A stretch of 64,000 nucleotides of DNA from Heliocidaris tuberculata (lineage: Eukaryota; Echinodermata; Echinoidea; Camarodonta; Echinometridae): assembly GCA_025618425.1 (NCBI GenBank), contig CM046838.1:20296838-20360837 (forward strand). Direction: 5' to 3'. Each line of letters opens with the position of its first letter. The first letter of the stretch is position 1. The notes beneath the pieces are model-generated. The model was given only the letters and a program-made list of their open reading frames with translations, ran no database searches and had not been told where the DNA came from. Made by a program: the position numbers and the translations under genes. This document shows positions 14,544 through 25,661 of the stretch, piece after piece.

Positions 14544-15312
14544 CAAAGGGGGTAGGAAAAGATAGAGTGATATGAAGAGAGAGAGAGTGTATGAGAAAAA
14601 GAGATTTAAAAGGGAGAGGAAAATAAGGGAGAGGAAAATATAGAGTGATATGAAAAGAGAGAGAGAGAGAGAGTATGAGAAAAAGAGATTTAAAAGGGAA
14701 ATGAAAAGATAGCGATATGGGGAGAGAGAGAGAGAATATGAGAAAAAGAGATTTAAAGGGGAAAGGAAAAAGATAGTGATATGGAGAGAGAGAGAGAGAG
14801 ATTCAAAGGGGGTAGGAAAAGATAGAGTGGTATGGAGAGAGAGAGTATGAGAAAAAGAGATTTAAAAGGGAAAGGAAAAAGATAGTGATATGGAGAGAGA
14901 GAGAGAGTATAAGAAAAAGAGATTTAAAAGGGAAATGAAAAGATAGTGATATGGAGAGAGAGAGAGAGAGAGTATGAGAAAAAGAGATTTAAAAGGGAAA
15001 TGAAAAGATAGTGATATGGGGAAAGAGAGAGAAAGTATAAGAAAAAGAGATTTAAAAGGGAAATGAAAAGATAGAGTGATATGGAGAGAGAGAGAGAGTA
15101 TAAGAAAAAGAGATTTAAAAGGGAAATGAAAAGATAGTGATATGGGGAGAGAGAGAGAGAATATGAGAAAAAGAGATTTAAAAGGGAAAGGAAAAAGATA
15201 GTGATATGGAGAGAGAGAGAGAGAGATTCAAAGGGGGTAGGAAAAGATAGAGTGGTATGGAGAGAGAGAGTATGAGAAAAAGAGATTTAAAAGGAAAAGG
15301 AAAAGATAGTGA

Positions 15313-15357
<45 letters not shown>

Positions 15358-18300
15358 AAGGGAAAGGAAAATACTAGAGTGACAGGGAAAGAGAGAGAGT
15401 ATGAGAAAAAGAGAATGGGAAGTAAAGGAGTGACAATGTTATTGATAATATAACTGCATCCATTTACAGGAAGCAAGAGACACAATGTGCATTCAGATGA
15501 TGAAGTTATAAATCTTCAAGATCTTTCAGTAGTGAATATCAAATATCTGAAACTAGATTTCATATGACAACCCATGAAAGAGGAATTCCATTTTCAAATT
15601 TAAATAGCGATTCTTTCTTTCTATGTGTATTTTCACTGACATGCTGAGACTGATAATCCTTCAACTGAAATAAAAATGAGAGAGAATCTAAAATAATAAT
15701 TTTTTAATATCAATATGTTGAGAAAGGAATGAGAAAAAGAAGAGGAATAACAGAAGAAATAACATGAGAGAAGAAGTAAAAAAAGGAGAAGGAAGAAAAG
15801 GAATACCAGCTGGAGAAGGGGAAGTGAGATCAATCATCACCAATATTTTCAATCTGTTGAAGCTCTCACTTCTTGAAATAATTTTCATCAGGGACATCCG
15901 GCCCTAGGTGGACACAAGTTAGGGCAGCAGGGGCAGATCCAGGATTTCATGAAGGAGTGAGCCCAATATTCTGAAAGTTCTCCTCTTTTTTTGCCTGGGG
16001 AGGGGGCCTGGGGCCCTACCCCCCCCCCCCAAAAAAAAAAAAAAAAAAAAATCTGCTCCCAAGGGGCAGTCCCATCTGCCAAATACATGATTCACAGTGT
16101 ATCAGATGCTGTATTATTATTTGCAATAATTGTTCCCCTTCCCCTACCCAAACAGCAAACACCCCCCCCCCCCCACAGGAGATCGACAATTCCTGACGAA
16201 TATACCATTAGAAACTTACGTCCAAGCATAGATTGCATAGAGCAGGTTGTACTGTACATAAGACATTCCAAGTCCTTCCTCGCAATCAGAACCATTTCCA
16301 TAATGAGTAGTATTTGCACAAGTTAGGTTCTGTGAAGGAAAACCAAGAACAAAATACCAAGATTCCTAGAAAAAATTGTTAATCTTGAGACTTGCCAGCA
16401 AGCAGCAACTTCATTAATTTTTATTTGTATTGGTCTTGCTCTTGTTGTAATTCAGTCAGCCATGACCACAATATAGTACTATGATTTTACTGTACCTGTA
16501 CATGTATTTGGCTGTTTAACACCAAGTGGTCAGAATGGTAGAAGCACAATATTTTTTATGCTACATTGAGTAGCCTTCTTAAAAGGATATCTCCTGAAGA
16601 TTTGTAATTGATACATAAGACAATCTAGCATCACACTTACTAATCTTACTTTGGGGCAATATATATAGCCATTATATATTTTGTATATTTATATATATTG
16701 TAAATATGTTCTTGTTGAGACTCTCATAGTCCCAATAGGGGATCGATAGAGTTTCGTAAATCTTATCTTATCTTATCTTATCTATGCAGCTGCAAAGTGA
16801 TGTGACCGAACTCCAAAATCTATTACCTTAACAAAATACATCCTCTCTCAAACTATAAATATTCATAAAATATCCCGCCTCGGGGGTCAGGACAAGGAAA
16901 AAAAATAGATTCAGATCTGGGTTGCACATTCTTCATTTGAAAGAAAGAGTGATGAATAAACTAACATTTGGTTTTTGTTTTGAAGACAAGGAATGCTCAT
17001 TCATTCTTCAATTTTTTTTTGCAATACAACTTTTAAGTTCTCACTTCATTCACTATTATATAACTTCAGGCCTGTATAACTTACCCCTTGGAAGACCCCC
17101 TGCAGCACGCTGGGCATATCAAAGCAAAAGTATGTTCCAAATGTCAGCATACAGTTGAAGAAGAGAACTACAAACCTATAGTAGGCTGGATAGAATGGAG
17201 AGAATAAATGGGACATAAATGATTTATCAGTGACCACCTTGCAGACAATTGAAGCAATGAAACTATGCTAGCCTTGAAAAAAATGAACAGGGTACATGTC
17301 TATCGATATGGTTACATTATTTATAGAGTACAGATTTGAGTCAGCATTTCATCCCTGATAAGATGTGGAGTTTGATTTTCGAGCAGAAGAAGGTGACTGA
17401 TAAAGCCAGGATCAGTACAAGTACAAGATCACCAACATTCCATTGAAATGCGTGTATTAGATTTAAAGGGCAATCCAACCTTGGTAATAAGATGATTTGT
17501 GCAAAAGCAGAAAAATAAGAAAAACAGGATGGTGAAAGTTTGAAAGAAATTTGGACAAGGAACAAGAAAGTTATGGCTGTTTGAAAAGTGAGATCACTAC
17601 CTTGTACATCTAGGCAAATCTCAAATTGGCAATTTGTTGAGTCGATTGTGAGTTTGTGACATATTTGCGGACAACTCTCCTATTTGTCATACACAAAAAT
17701 GTCATTAATTTTCTTCGAAGCACCTTTACCCTCGAGGCAATACTCAAAATACTTTGGAGATAGCAATCATAGCACATTGTTATACATCACTCATAGGCCC
17801 TTGCCTACATGTATGCAGGACTGTGTCCAACATTCACTGTTGTAGCAGTCAAAAAACAGACCACAAAATTGCTCTAAGCAAGATTCAATTTTCTTAAATT
17901 TGCTAGTTTACCCGATTCAGGGACTCTTCAACTCTTACTGTACCACAAATTTGGGGATTCAGAGTTGAAAGTGAAATTTTAAATAATTATTTCCTCTCAT
18001 GTATGAATGATCTAGACTGGAAAAAGGCCTGCTGATACACACAAAAGCAATTGAAGCCTATTCACACATAAAAGCTAGTCTGGAGTACAAGGTTATCTTC
18101 AGATAAGCTTGTACATGTATAAGTGGTTATACATGTACATGTAGATCCTCATGAAAGAAAAAGATCTTACTGAGTAATACATTTTTTTTTTAATGAAATT
18201 TTATTCATTTTGTGTGTTGGAGCAAATAGGGGAGTTGTCTGCCACTACATCACAGTGACATTACCTATTCAACCAATTTGAAATTCCTGTATGTATACTG

Positions 18301-20037
18301 TATAGTGATTCCAACTTTTAAAAATTCATCATTTTATTATTGCTTGTCCGATTTTGCTAAAACTTTCATCAATCTGCTTCTCTGATTTTTGTTCTTTCTT
18401 TCAGAGCAACTTACCATTAAGGTTGGATTTCCCTTTAACATACATTTCAATAGGATGTCAGTGAACTTGTACTTTTACTGATGGTTACATGAAAGCAATG
18501 CCCAGCAATGCATTCTTAAAGGTCATGTAAAGTTTTGGTAAGCCCTCAAAAAGTGTTCGTCAGATTTCTTCAATTTTTGTTGATAAATAGCAAGATACTA
18601 GCAATACTAAGACACTGTGAAGATTTCGCCTCCTAAAGTTTAATATTAAACAAATAAGAGGCAAAAACTAATTTATGTGCCGGGACAGGCACGTAAAATC
18701 CCAGCAAAGGCAGCATGTGCTATACACTGTACATCCACATGTAAAACCAATGATGAGTAGCTACACACAGTGCACACATGCTGTCTCTATGCGAAGCCCC
18801 AAGATTGCTGTGCAGGGAGACGTCGGGGTGGAAGGGTCCTAGCATAATGGCAGTCATCAAGCATTCCTTACAGATAATTACAATGAAATTCATCAGAAAT
18901 CATAGATGGAATACCAAATGATCTCTTACAGACATCTTTTGATACAAGGAGAACAACATGAGACTATATTTAACATGTTTCTTTCCAATTTTCTTTTTGC
19001 TACCAATACTGTACATGAGCTTTAACGTTTTCTAGGCACTAGGGCGAACCCGGCATCGTGCGGCAATAAGGTTTCCAGAGTTCAAGTGCACGCCACACTC
19101 CAGACTTCTAATTAACATGTCTAAATAGCTCTAAATTTCATGTTTTTAAAAAAATTTTGCTTCTCAAAATTTTCACTTATTGACTTATTAGGAACTATTT
19201 TGCACATTTTTATCAAATAATCTTGAAAAAGTTGAATGTGGACTTTGTACTAAGAGATTTATCAGTGCAAAATATCATGGAAATTTTTGCGATCAATTCA
19301 GCTCCGATTGGTGCCGATTTTCGGCTGAGGCCGAGTTGTCCCTAGTGCCGAGTTAGCCTGGATCCATACATGTAGCTGAGATAGATTAAAATAACAGGCT
19401 CTATGAAAATTAGCATCTGCTTTTTGAAATTTTTACTCTTCAAAGAGCCATACCACTTATTTCCAGACGACACTCTGCCTCAATGTCAACAGACAACCGT
19501 CATGACTGTACGAAACATCATCATTCATCACTCATAGGCTCTGCGCCTATGTGGGACTGTGTCAAACATTCAGTGTCACAGAAGTCAAAAAGAGACAACA
19601 AAATTACTCTAAGCAAGATTTGATTTTCTCTTCAACTCTTAATAGATCTAGACCCTTAGGCTTTAACTGTTAGACCTACAAATTTGAGGTTTCAGAGTTG
19701 AAAGTGAAATTTTAAAAATTTATTTTCCTCTCATGTATGAATGATTTAGAATGGACCCAATAAGTTATAACCTCGCATAAGTGTGAGTGGAATGGACCAT
19801 ACCCCCCTAATACACACAAAACCTATTGAAGCCTATTCACCCATAAAAGCTGTTGTGGAGTACAAGCTTATCTTCATATAACTAGCTTGTACAACTAAGT
19901 ACAAGTATAAGCATGATAAGTACTACGATAACTTGATCATTGCTCATGCATGGGAAATGTTTTTAAATACTTAGAATCCTAGGTCTAGTTTTTAACTTTT
20001 TGGTCAACTTACGTTTTGATGCATGCAGGAACGCCAT
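3519..20037 (-). CDS. MFSD1: MFSD1-like lysosomal major facilitator transporter, complete, 13 exons
   Basis: Spliced minus-strand gene. Coding exons, 5' to 3': 20037-20013, 17185-17085, 16329-16220, 13992-13937, 13309-13166, 12705-12620, 9834-9679, 8780-8647, 7980-7866, 6343-6206, 5437-5298, 4421-4307, 3683-3519. All have AG/GT borders, phases agree, and the sum is 1485 nt, giving 494 residues plus TGA (human MFSD1 is about 465). The start ATG has G at -3 and +4 and an in-frame TAG 21 nt upstream. Family hallmarks seen: TM1 YYRFVVLFFNCMLTFGTYFC, LLYAIYAW, GAGFLIDKLG, FGSGNGSLT, FKNKELAFAFGITLTFSRL, SPFLGVLI and the TYSFAA-SLWPSIPLV helix. By family knowledge the protein is a 12-TM lysosomal transporter that exports dipeptides and works with GLMP. 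The last exon encodes a hydrophilic 54-residue cytosolic tail. The N-tail is only about nine residues. UTR limits were not determined. Confidence 0.93.
4732..4878. mobile_element. Palindromic MITE (GGGCCCTCTTGCATAAAA family), copy 1
   Basis: Nearly perfect arms of about 60 bp start GGGCCCTCTTGCATAAAA and end with the complement, around a short loop containing CTGATTGGTTGAAAAT. It lies in the MFSD1 intron between exons 11 and 12. Confidence 0.75.
5936..6075. mobile_element. Palindromic MITE (GGGCCCTCTTGCATAAAA family), copy 2
   Basis: Same family as 4732-4878, more diverged. It starts GGGCCCTCTTGCATAAAAGG and ends with an imperfect complement, AGAGGGCCC. Confidence 0.72.
6721..6875 (+). mobile_element. 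tRNA-derived SINE
   Basis: The head (6721-6792) resembles a tRNA. The 5' end GTGCCGT nearly pairs with ATGGCAC, the A-box-like sequence is TGGTCTAGCGG, and the T-arm CAGGGTTTGAATCCCTG is perfect. A non-tRNA body (CATTTGCCACTCTC, GGGTACCTAGTGGG) follows. No convincing anticodon arm is present, so it is not called as a tRNA gene. It abuts the TTAA element at 6880. Confidence 0.7.
6880..7288. mobile_element. TTAA-flanked MITE with CCCTTTCA ends, copy 1
   Basis: TTAA duplications (6876-6879 and 7289-7292) enclose inverted CCCTTTCAAGACA/TGTCATGAAAGGG ends. It is homologous, in inverse orientation, to 58891-59305. TTAA plus terminal CCC is piggyBac-like; no transposase is present. Confidence 0.78.
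8311..8356 (+). repeat. Poly-T/poly-G junction
   Basis: A run of about 30 T is followed directly by about 18 G, in the MFSD1 intron between exons 8 and 9. Similar junctions recur in the window. Homopolymer length may be unreliable in an assembly. Confidence 0.85.
9236..9273 (+). repeat. Poly-C tract
   Basis: A C run of more than 30 bases with few interruptions, with a second C-rich run at about 9392-9415. Gly-rich frames on the minus strand are artefacts of this tract. Confidence 0.85.
10155..10325 (+). mobile_element. tRNA-derived SINE with ATTG tail
   Basis: A-box-like TTGGTCTAGCAGTAAAGTG and B-box-like GGTTCGAATCTC are spaced as in a tRNA, followed by a short body and a GATT/ATTG microsatellite tail (10303-10323). 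Confidence 0.7.
10495..12523. mobile_element. TTAA-flanked foldback element, copy 2, split by Helitron 1
   Basis: TTAA lies at both ends (10491-10494 and 12524-12527). The ends AGGTCC.CTGCAACCCAAA and its inverse match the copy at 200-849 in inverted orientation. About 570 bp remains when Helitron 1 is removed. It lies in the MFSD1 intron between exons 6 and 7. Confidence 0.88.
10849..12307 (+). mobile_element. Non-autonomous Helitron 1
   Basis: The element starts TCTATATATTAATAC and ends CTAG. An 8 bp hairpin (CCCGTGGA/TCCACGGG, 12280-12298) lies just before the 3' end, and the insertion is between host A and T. These are canonical Helitron termini. The 1459 bp body has no Rep/helicase ORF. 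It has a CpG-rich block (about 10900-11230), a small GGGGGAACCCCC-type hairpin near 11250, and two related segments (about 11520-11760 and 11790-12030). It is nested inside the TTAA element 10495-12523. Confidence 0.9.
13319..13342 (-). repeat. (CT)n microsatellite at the exon 5 splice acceptor of MFSD1
   Basis: On the minus strand a perfect (CT)n run ends nine bases before the acceptor CAG at 13310-13312. It serves as the polypyrimidine tract of the exon beginning at 13309. Confidence 0.8.
14095..15420. repeat. GA-rich tandem array, unit about 60-85 bp
   Basis: About fifteen imperfect units each combine AGAAAAAGAGATTTAAAAGG, then GATAGTGATATGG or GATAGAGTGATATG, then a variable (GA)n run. 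The unit length differs mainly through the GA run. It lies in the MFSD1 intron between exons 3 and 4 and is pyrimidine-rich in the transcript. Confidence 0.9.
16019..16050 (+). repeat. Poly-C/poly-A junction
   Basis: About 12 C are followed directly by about 20 A. This is the reverse complement of the T(n)G(n) junctions elsewhere. It sits within a dispersed repeat with GCAGATCCAGGATTTCA at its start (15933). Confidence 0.85.
16661..16786 (+). repeat. Probable retrotransposon 3' tail with CTTAT repeats
   Basis: ACTCTCATAGTCCCAATAGG precedes four CTTAT units, a typical non-LTR 3' end. No coding part is recognised. Confidence 0.35.
17467..18434. mobile_element. TTAA-flanked foldback element
   Basis: TTAA lies at 17463-17466 and 18435-18438. 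The ends AGGGCAATCCAACCTT and its inverse AAGGTTGGATTTCCCT match. The body holds a segment (17770-18125) directly repeated at 19500-19870. It is noncoding and located in the first MFSD1 intron. Confidence 0.78.
18520..19021. mobile_element. TTAA-flanked MITE
   Basis: TTAA lies at 18516-18519 and 19022-19025. The ends AGGTCATGTAAAGTTTTGG and CCAATACTGTACATGAGCT are inverted. Part of the body resembles 44423-44883, for example AACA(A)TATGAGACT followed by TTTTTGCTACCA. Confidence 0.7.
19035..19349. mobile_element. MITE with GGCACTAGGG termini
   Basis: GGCACTAGGGCGAACCCGGC at the left faces GTTGTCCCTAGTGCC at the right. The 315 bp body is noncoding. The target duplication is unclear. Confidence 0.6.
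19500..19870 (+). repeat. Direct repeat of 17770-18125
   Basis: Shared stretches include CATCACTCATAGGC, CTCTAAGCAAGATT, TTCAGAGTTGAAAGTGAAAT, CTCTCATGTATGAATGAT and GAAGCCTATTCACCCATAAA. This is a dispersed repeat of unknown class. Confidence 0.75.
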
Positions 20038-20267
20038 TTCTTGCCAATGCCAGATCTATCCTTGTTTAAAAATCACCTGTACAGAGCACCTCCTGTGTTT
20101 CTCTCTGATTTCCGGCTAGGCAGGTCGAAATTAATTACAACTAACTTTTACAAGTAAATAAGACTCTCTTGGCTTTAATGGCCCATACTAGACTTTGCTC
20201 AGCTGCGACCGCTTCTCGATTAATTGTGTGGAGCACTAGCAGGTGACGGACCGGTGATCAAGAGAAA

Positions 20268-20276
20268 GTCACGTGA
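20268..20276. promoter_or_regulatory. CLEAR-like E-box GTCACGTGA upstream of MFSD1
   Basis: GTCACGTGA matches nine of ten positions of the CLEAR element GTCACGTGAC bound by MiT/TFE factors at lysosomal genes. It lies 231 bp upstream of the MFSD1 start codon, and a second E-box core (CACCTG) follows at about 20282. The position fits a proximal promoter, but no TATA box or mapped transcription start supports it. One such site can occur by chance. Confidence 0.45.
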
Positions 20277-21549
20277 GCAGTCACCTGAGGTCGTCAGTGT
20301 TGATAAACAATGACAAAGAAGCCAATGGGCTGGCCAATATGGGGCTGTTGGAACTTGAGTTACTCATTGATATACCTAAAATCAAAGAAATTATGATTCA
20401 TTGATGTATGTTATTTATCTAAATTGTTTCCTTGATCCACAAGATGTATCAGAAGATGTTTTGGGGAAAAAAGTCTCGCAGAGTTGGTGCAAAAAGTGCC
20501 CAAGTCTTGATGTAAAATAAATATGGAGAATGGGTAGGTCTTGAGGTAGACCGAAAAATCAGTCTATTTCGTTCGGGAATATGCTCCGCTGAGACTTCTT
20601 CTGGCTTCACGAAATTCCTGTCTTGGTGAAGAGCCTCAAAATTTAAAAAATGTTACAAAATCCCTCCAAACAGACGGATTTTTCTGTCTAGTCTTGAGGT
20701 TAATGAGACAGATTGGTCTTCAATGTGGGCCTAGAGACCCATGCACTAATTTCAATATGTTCCAAAGTGCTATTGTTCTGATTGTTGAAAATTTGCAGAA
20801 GTGAGTCGCCAGTAATTATGCTATTTTTGTAATAAGTTTCCTGAAACAGTGAAACACTATGTGTGAGAGTAAAATAGTGTCACGACTGGTTTCACTATGT
20901 GCACCACTGAATAACAATATACTCTGATTTATGTTATGTTTTTGGCGTTGATTTAGGCAGTAGGCATGATGGGTGTATAACATTTTTTGTTTTTATTCTT
21001 CAAATTCTTTATTACTAAAAACTAATTCCAGTCTTTAATGTCCTTCGTCAAATGAAGAATACACAATGTAAGATAGTAGAAAAGAATAACAAGCTCCCAC
21101 TACATTTTAAGACATGGTCATTTCCTTTGGATTAATGAGATATTTCATAAAAAGATGTTTTTTTTTTTATTTTGCCCCGCAACTTTTTGAGAGATTTGTC
21201 TTTGCCTCGCCTTTGTTTTGATTTGTGGTATTTCGTAGATTGTTATGGCCTTGTTGAATATGTACATATACGTTTCTAGTACATTTTGTTCTTGCTTTTA
21301 TATTTCTTGCTTTATTTCCACAATAATTTTTTTAAAGAAAAAAGAAAGAAGCCGATAGTGCAGTACCTTGGCCTTTATGATATTTCCTTTTAATTTTGCT
21401 AAGATTCTTATTAAAACGGAGTTAATACTGAGAAGTTTATAACAAAATTAGAGATTCCAAAATTAGAGATTCCTAAATATTCGTTCCTATGCACTCCCCC
21501 TTCTTATTTTTAGACACCAAAAGGCGCCTGATATTTTCAGGCGAAATGA

Positions 21550-21563
21550 AATATACATACATA

Positions 21564-21611
<48 letters not shown>
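21550..21611. repeat. (TA)n microsatellite
   Basis: Nearly perfect TA dinucleotides, just upstream of the first copy of the 21613-22369 repeat family. Confidence 0.85.
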
Positions 21612-22498
<887 letters not shown>

Positions 22499-22999
22499 TT
22501 ACATATGTGAACAGAGAATGATGGAACAGAATGAAGCAGGTCACTCGGTGTATTTACAAGCTTTCGGCTCCTGGCCTTCTTCAAGTTTTTTTGCTAAATC
22601 AAACAGAATGAAACAAATAATAATAATAATAATAAGCAACTTAACAAAACTAAAGACAACAGAACAGAATTCATAAAGCTGGAAACATAAATCAACAGGA
22701 GTAAGTGAAATTGAAAAGATGTTACTCGGCAGGAGTAAGTGAAATAACGAAAATGGAACTCAATAAAAACAATTGTTTATTATTATAAACAAAGCAAATG
22801 TATATGTTGTCTCGTGTGTAATGTGTAGGTGTTCTGTGTAATAATAATAATTACATGTAATACGGACGTCATGTAGAGGGCGTTTACCGTACATAAAGTA
22901 AATGGGTGCGTCCGACCGGAACAATGTAAAAAAGAGGAAGGGGGCATAGTGAAGTCCCAGCGTTGAGGGGATGATTAGGCAAGACAATTTTGGCTTTAA

Positions 23000-23414
23000 A
23001 GCCCACCGCACACTGTACGATCGACTACGATCCGCTTTTGGAAATATATCGCAATGGCATTAAATATAGGCATTTTAACAAGTGAAAGCTACCTGATTCA
23101 GGTTCTTTACAATAATATGAATACTCAACATAGGAATTTGGTGCGATGTCAGCCTTACATGTATATCCGGAATAAGGGCCTAATCAGTTTCAAATCGTAG
23201 ACAATCGCAGGACTGCTCTGACTTCACTACGATTCGCAGCCGATTCGGCCTTTCCTCCGACTAGAAGGCTCGAAATAGGCGGTAATTTCGATTTTACTAT
23301 CTATGTAATTATTCAGAACCTCAGTCAAATATATTTACGTGTTTAACTGTTTGTATCTAATGCTATAACATTTTATTCAAAAATCGGATAATAGACCGAT
23401 CGTATAGTGTGCGG
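23000..23414. mobile_element. TTAA-flanked MITE (CCACCGCACACT family)
   Basis: TTAA lies at 22996-22999 and 23415-23418. The ends AGCCCACCGCACACTGTACG and CGTATAGTGTGCGG are inverted. The body contains several CGATCG/CGATTCG words and is noncoding. Confidence 0.75.
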
Positions 23415-23464
23415 TTAATTTGGTTTTTACTCTCTGCATGCGTGGAATCGTCAAGTCAACTGAC

Positions 23465-23465
<1 letters not shown>

Positions 23466-23540
<75 letters not shown>

Positions 23541-23632
23541 CGTGCGTGTGCGTGTGTGTGTGTGTGCGCGCGCGCGCGCGCGTGTGTGTGTGTGTGTATG
23601 TATGTGTGTACATGTATGTATATATGTAAGGA
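23466..23632. repeat. Compound TA/GT/CG microsatellite
   Basis: (TA)n followed by (GT)n interspersed with (CG)n. The alternating purine-pyrimidine sequence is over 150 bp long and could adopt Z-DNA. Confidence 0.9.
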
Positions 23633-24424
23633 AACTCATCGATTTGACTTTTTAAATGTCATTTTATTGAAATTTTTAATGGATTTAGGTCGCAACTCTG
23701 TTGTTTTTCCTGCTATTAACTGTGGCATATTTTTGTTCAAATATTAATTGGCAACTGCATAAAATTATATTGAATCTATGAAAATGTACTGTACTTTACA
23801 ATTATGCAGAAGGTACTTTTTCATTTCGAATTCTCACGTTATTCTTAAAACTGAAATGACAGTTGAATTAATATAATGTACATTGGTATAAATTTTCTGA
23901 ATTTGGGTTAACGATGATGCAAACCCTGTCCCTATATCCTCAAGTTAGTTGAACACCTGGATCATCCCATCCGCTTTTGTGTAGGTGATCTTCACAACAT
24001 CACAGTACAGTATCACAGTATCAGGACGAGCGCCAGCTTCCGACGTTCGTTATTTAATGTTTATGTTATTCAAGCTAGCTGAGCTGTATACATAAATGCT
24101 CGGTTGCTCGCTCTAGCTCTCGCTACGTACACATATTGAATCTATTTATCTTGGTGGCTCGGACTCGGAGATACACGCCCACCGGAGGTCAAAAATATCT
24201 GAAATTGTAAGTAATTCTCACTTTTTAAAATTCCAATCAGGCAAAACAGAAATATGGATGAGAACTTCGTAACTAGATGCTTCTGTTTTGAAAGATAATG
24301 TGTGGAATCCTTTTTGTTGCGATTATTTCTGTAATTTTTAAAGTCTTGAACTCAAACTGTGTGTGCCCCCATCCACATTGACATTGTTACCAGAACCACA
24401 TGTATTTAGTCTTCAGTCTTTTGT

Positions 24425-24540
24425 ACGACTACCTTTATTTTACTCTGTAGTTTATTATACAATGTTCTGAATATTGATTGATTGTTTAATTGAAGATGGA
24501 AATAAATGTTCATTTTGAATTGAATTGAATTGAATTGAAC
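24425..24540 (+). repeat. Probable retrotransposon 3' tail with GAATT repeats
   Basis: An AT-rich segment is followed by four GAATT units, similar in layout to the tail at 43895-43925. Confidence 0.35.
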
Positions 24541-24689
24541 TCAAACTCAAAGCCATGCTTGAAATGAGAGTCTGCTCTGTAATACATGTAGTATGTGAAT
24601 GTGCACCTGTTTTGTGTGCGCGCAGGGGAGGAGGCCGAGGCTTGCGAGACCCCCAGGCAACGGCTTAGCCGTCGTAGAGATGTGACGTT

Positions 24690-25515
24690 TGATGTGATGA
24701 TGATGATGATGATGATGATGGTGATGACTGATGGTGATGGTGATGGTGATGGTGATGGTGATGGTGATGATGATGGTGCTCCATATACAAAATTTAGCAA
24801 ATATGTTCTTAACATAAGAATTCTCATGTGTTCTGGAATTTGCTGAAATCAGCAATTTCAGAGTTAATGGAGCATGTTCTGTTTGCATTCCAATGTCAAA
24901 ATATTTTTGTTTGCAAAATAAGAGTGAGTCTCTAAGAAAACTGGAGTCAGACCGATATACATGATTGAGTGTTAAATTGTTCCTGTTTGACTTTGAGATC
25001 ATCAAGATTATGATCACGATGTGTGTAGATAATGATGATAATGATGTTCATGATCATGTTGATGATCATGATGATGATTTTGATGAGGGTGTAATGAGTA
25101 TGAGGATGAGATTGAGAATGGTCATGATGATAACAATGTTGCATGTGATGTTGATGATAATTGCATGTTTGGTATTTTATTTGATGATGATGATGATGAT
25201 GATTGTCTTGATGAAGTTGATTATAATGATGGGGATGGTGTGCTTTGATGATGATGTTGCTGATGGAGATGACGAGTGATGAATGATGGATGATGAATGA
25301 TGATGATGATGATGACAAGGTTGATGATGATATTGGTGATCATGATGAATTGAATGATGATTTTGATTATTATGATAATGGTGATGATGATTATGAAGAT
25401 GAGGAAAATGATTATGATTAACGGTGATGATGATGAATGATGATGATAAAGACGATGATGATGATGGTGATGAATAATAATGATGATGATGAATGATAAA
25501 GTTGATGAAGATGAT
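24690..25515. repeat. GAT-rich trinucleotide DNA
   Basis: A purer (GATGGT)n/(GAT)n block at 24696-24778 and a degenerate GAT-rich stretch at 25027-25515. Asp/Met- or His-rich frames reflect the repeat, not genes. Confidence 0.85.
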
Positions 25516-25661
25516 ATATTTCTCTGTCTCGACTCAAGCTAGAAATAAATCATTTTGTTGATGTGTGATAAACAAGTATCAAGCTTCCCAACAGGGACTT
25601 TGTAAACCCTGATCTAACATTAAAGATAAAAGTTGAGTTCTGATCATGAGAATGAATTATG

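Noticed and set aside
17046..17237. MFSD1 start at the ATG at 17237
   Set aside because: A good acceptor at 17186-17187 and a phase-matched upstream exon at 20013-20037 with an upstream stop fit better.
24100..24207. 5' noncoding exon of DAB ending at GTAAGT
   Set aside because: A strong donor-like site alone is not enough without a transcript; left unannotated.
24510..25318. Asp/Met/His-rich ORFs up to 156 codons
   Set aside because: Translation of GAT trinucleotide repeats on both strands; no splice or homology support.
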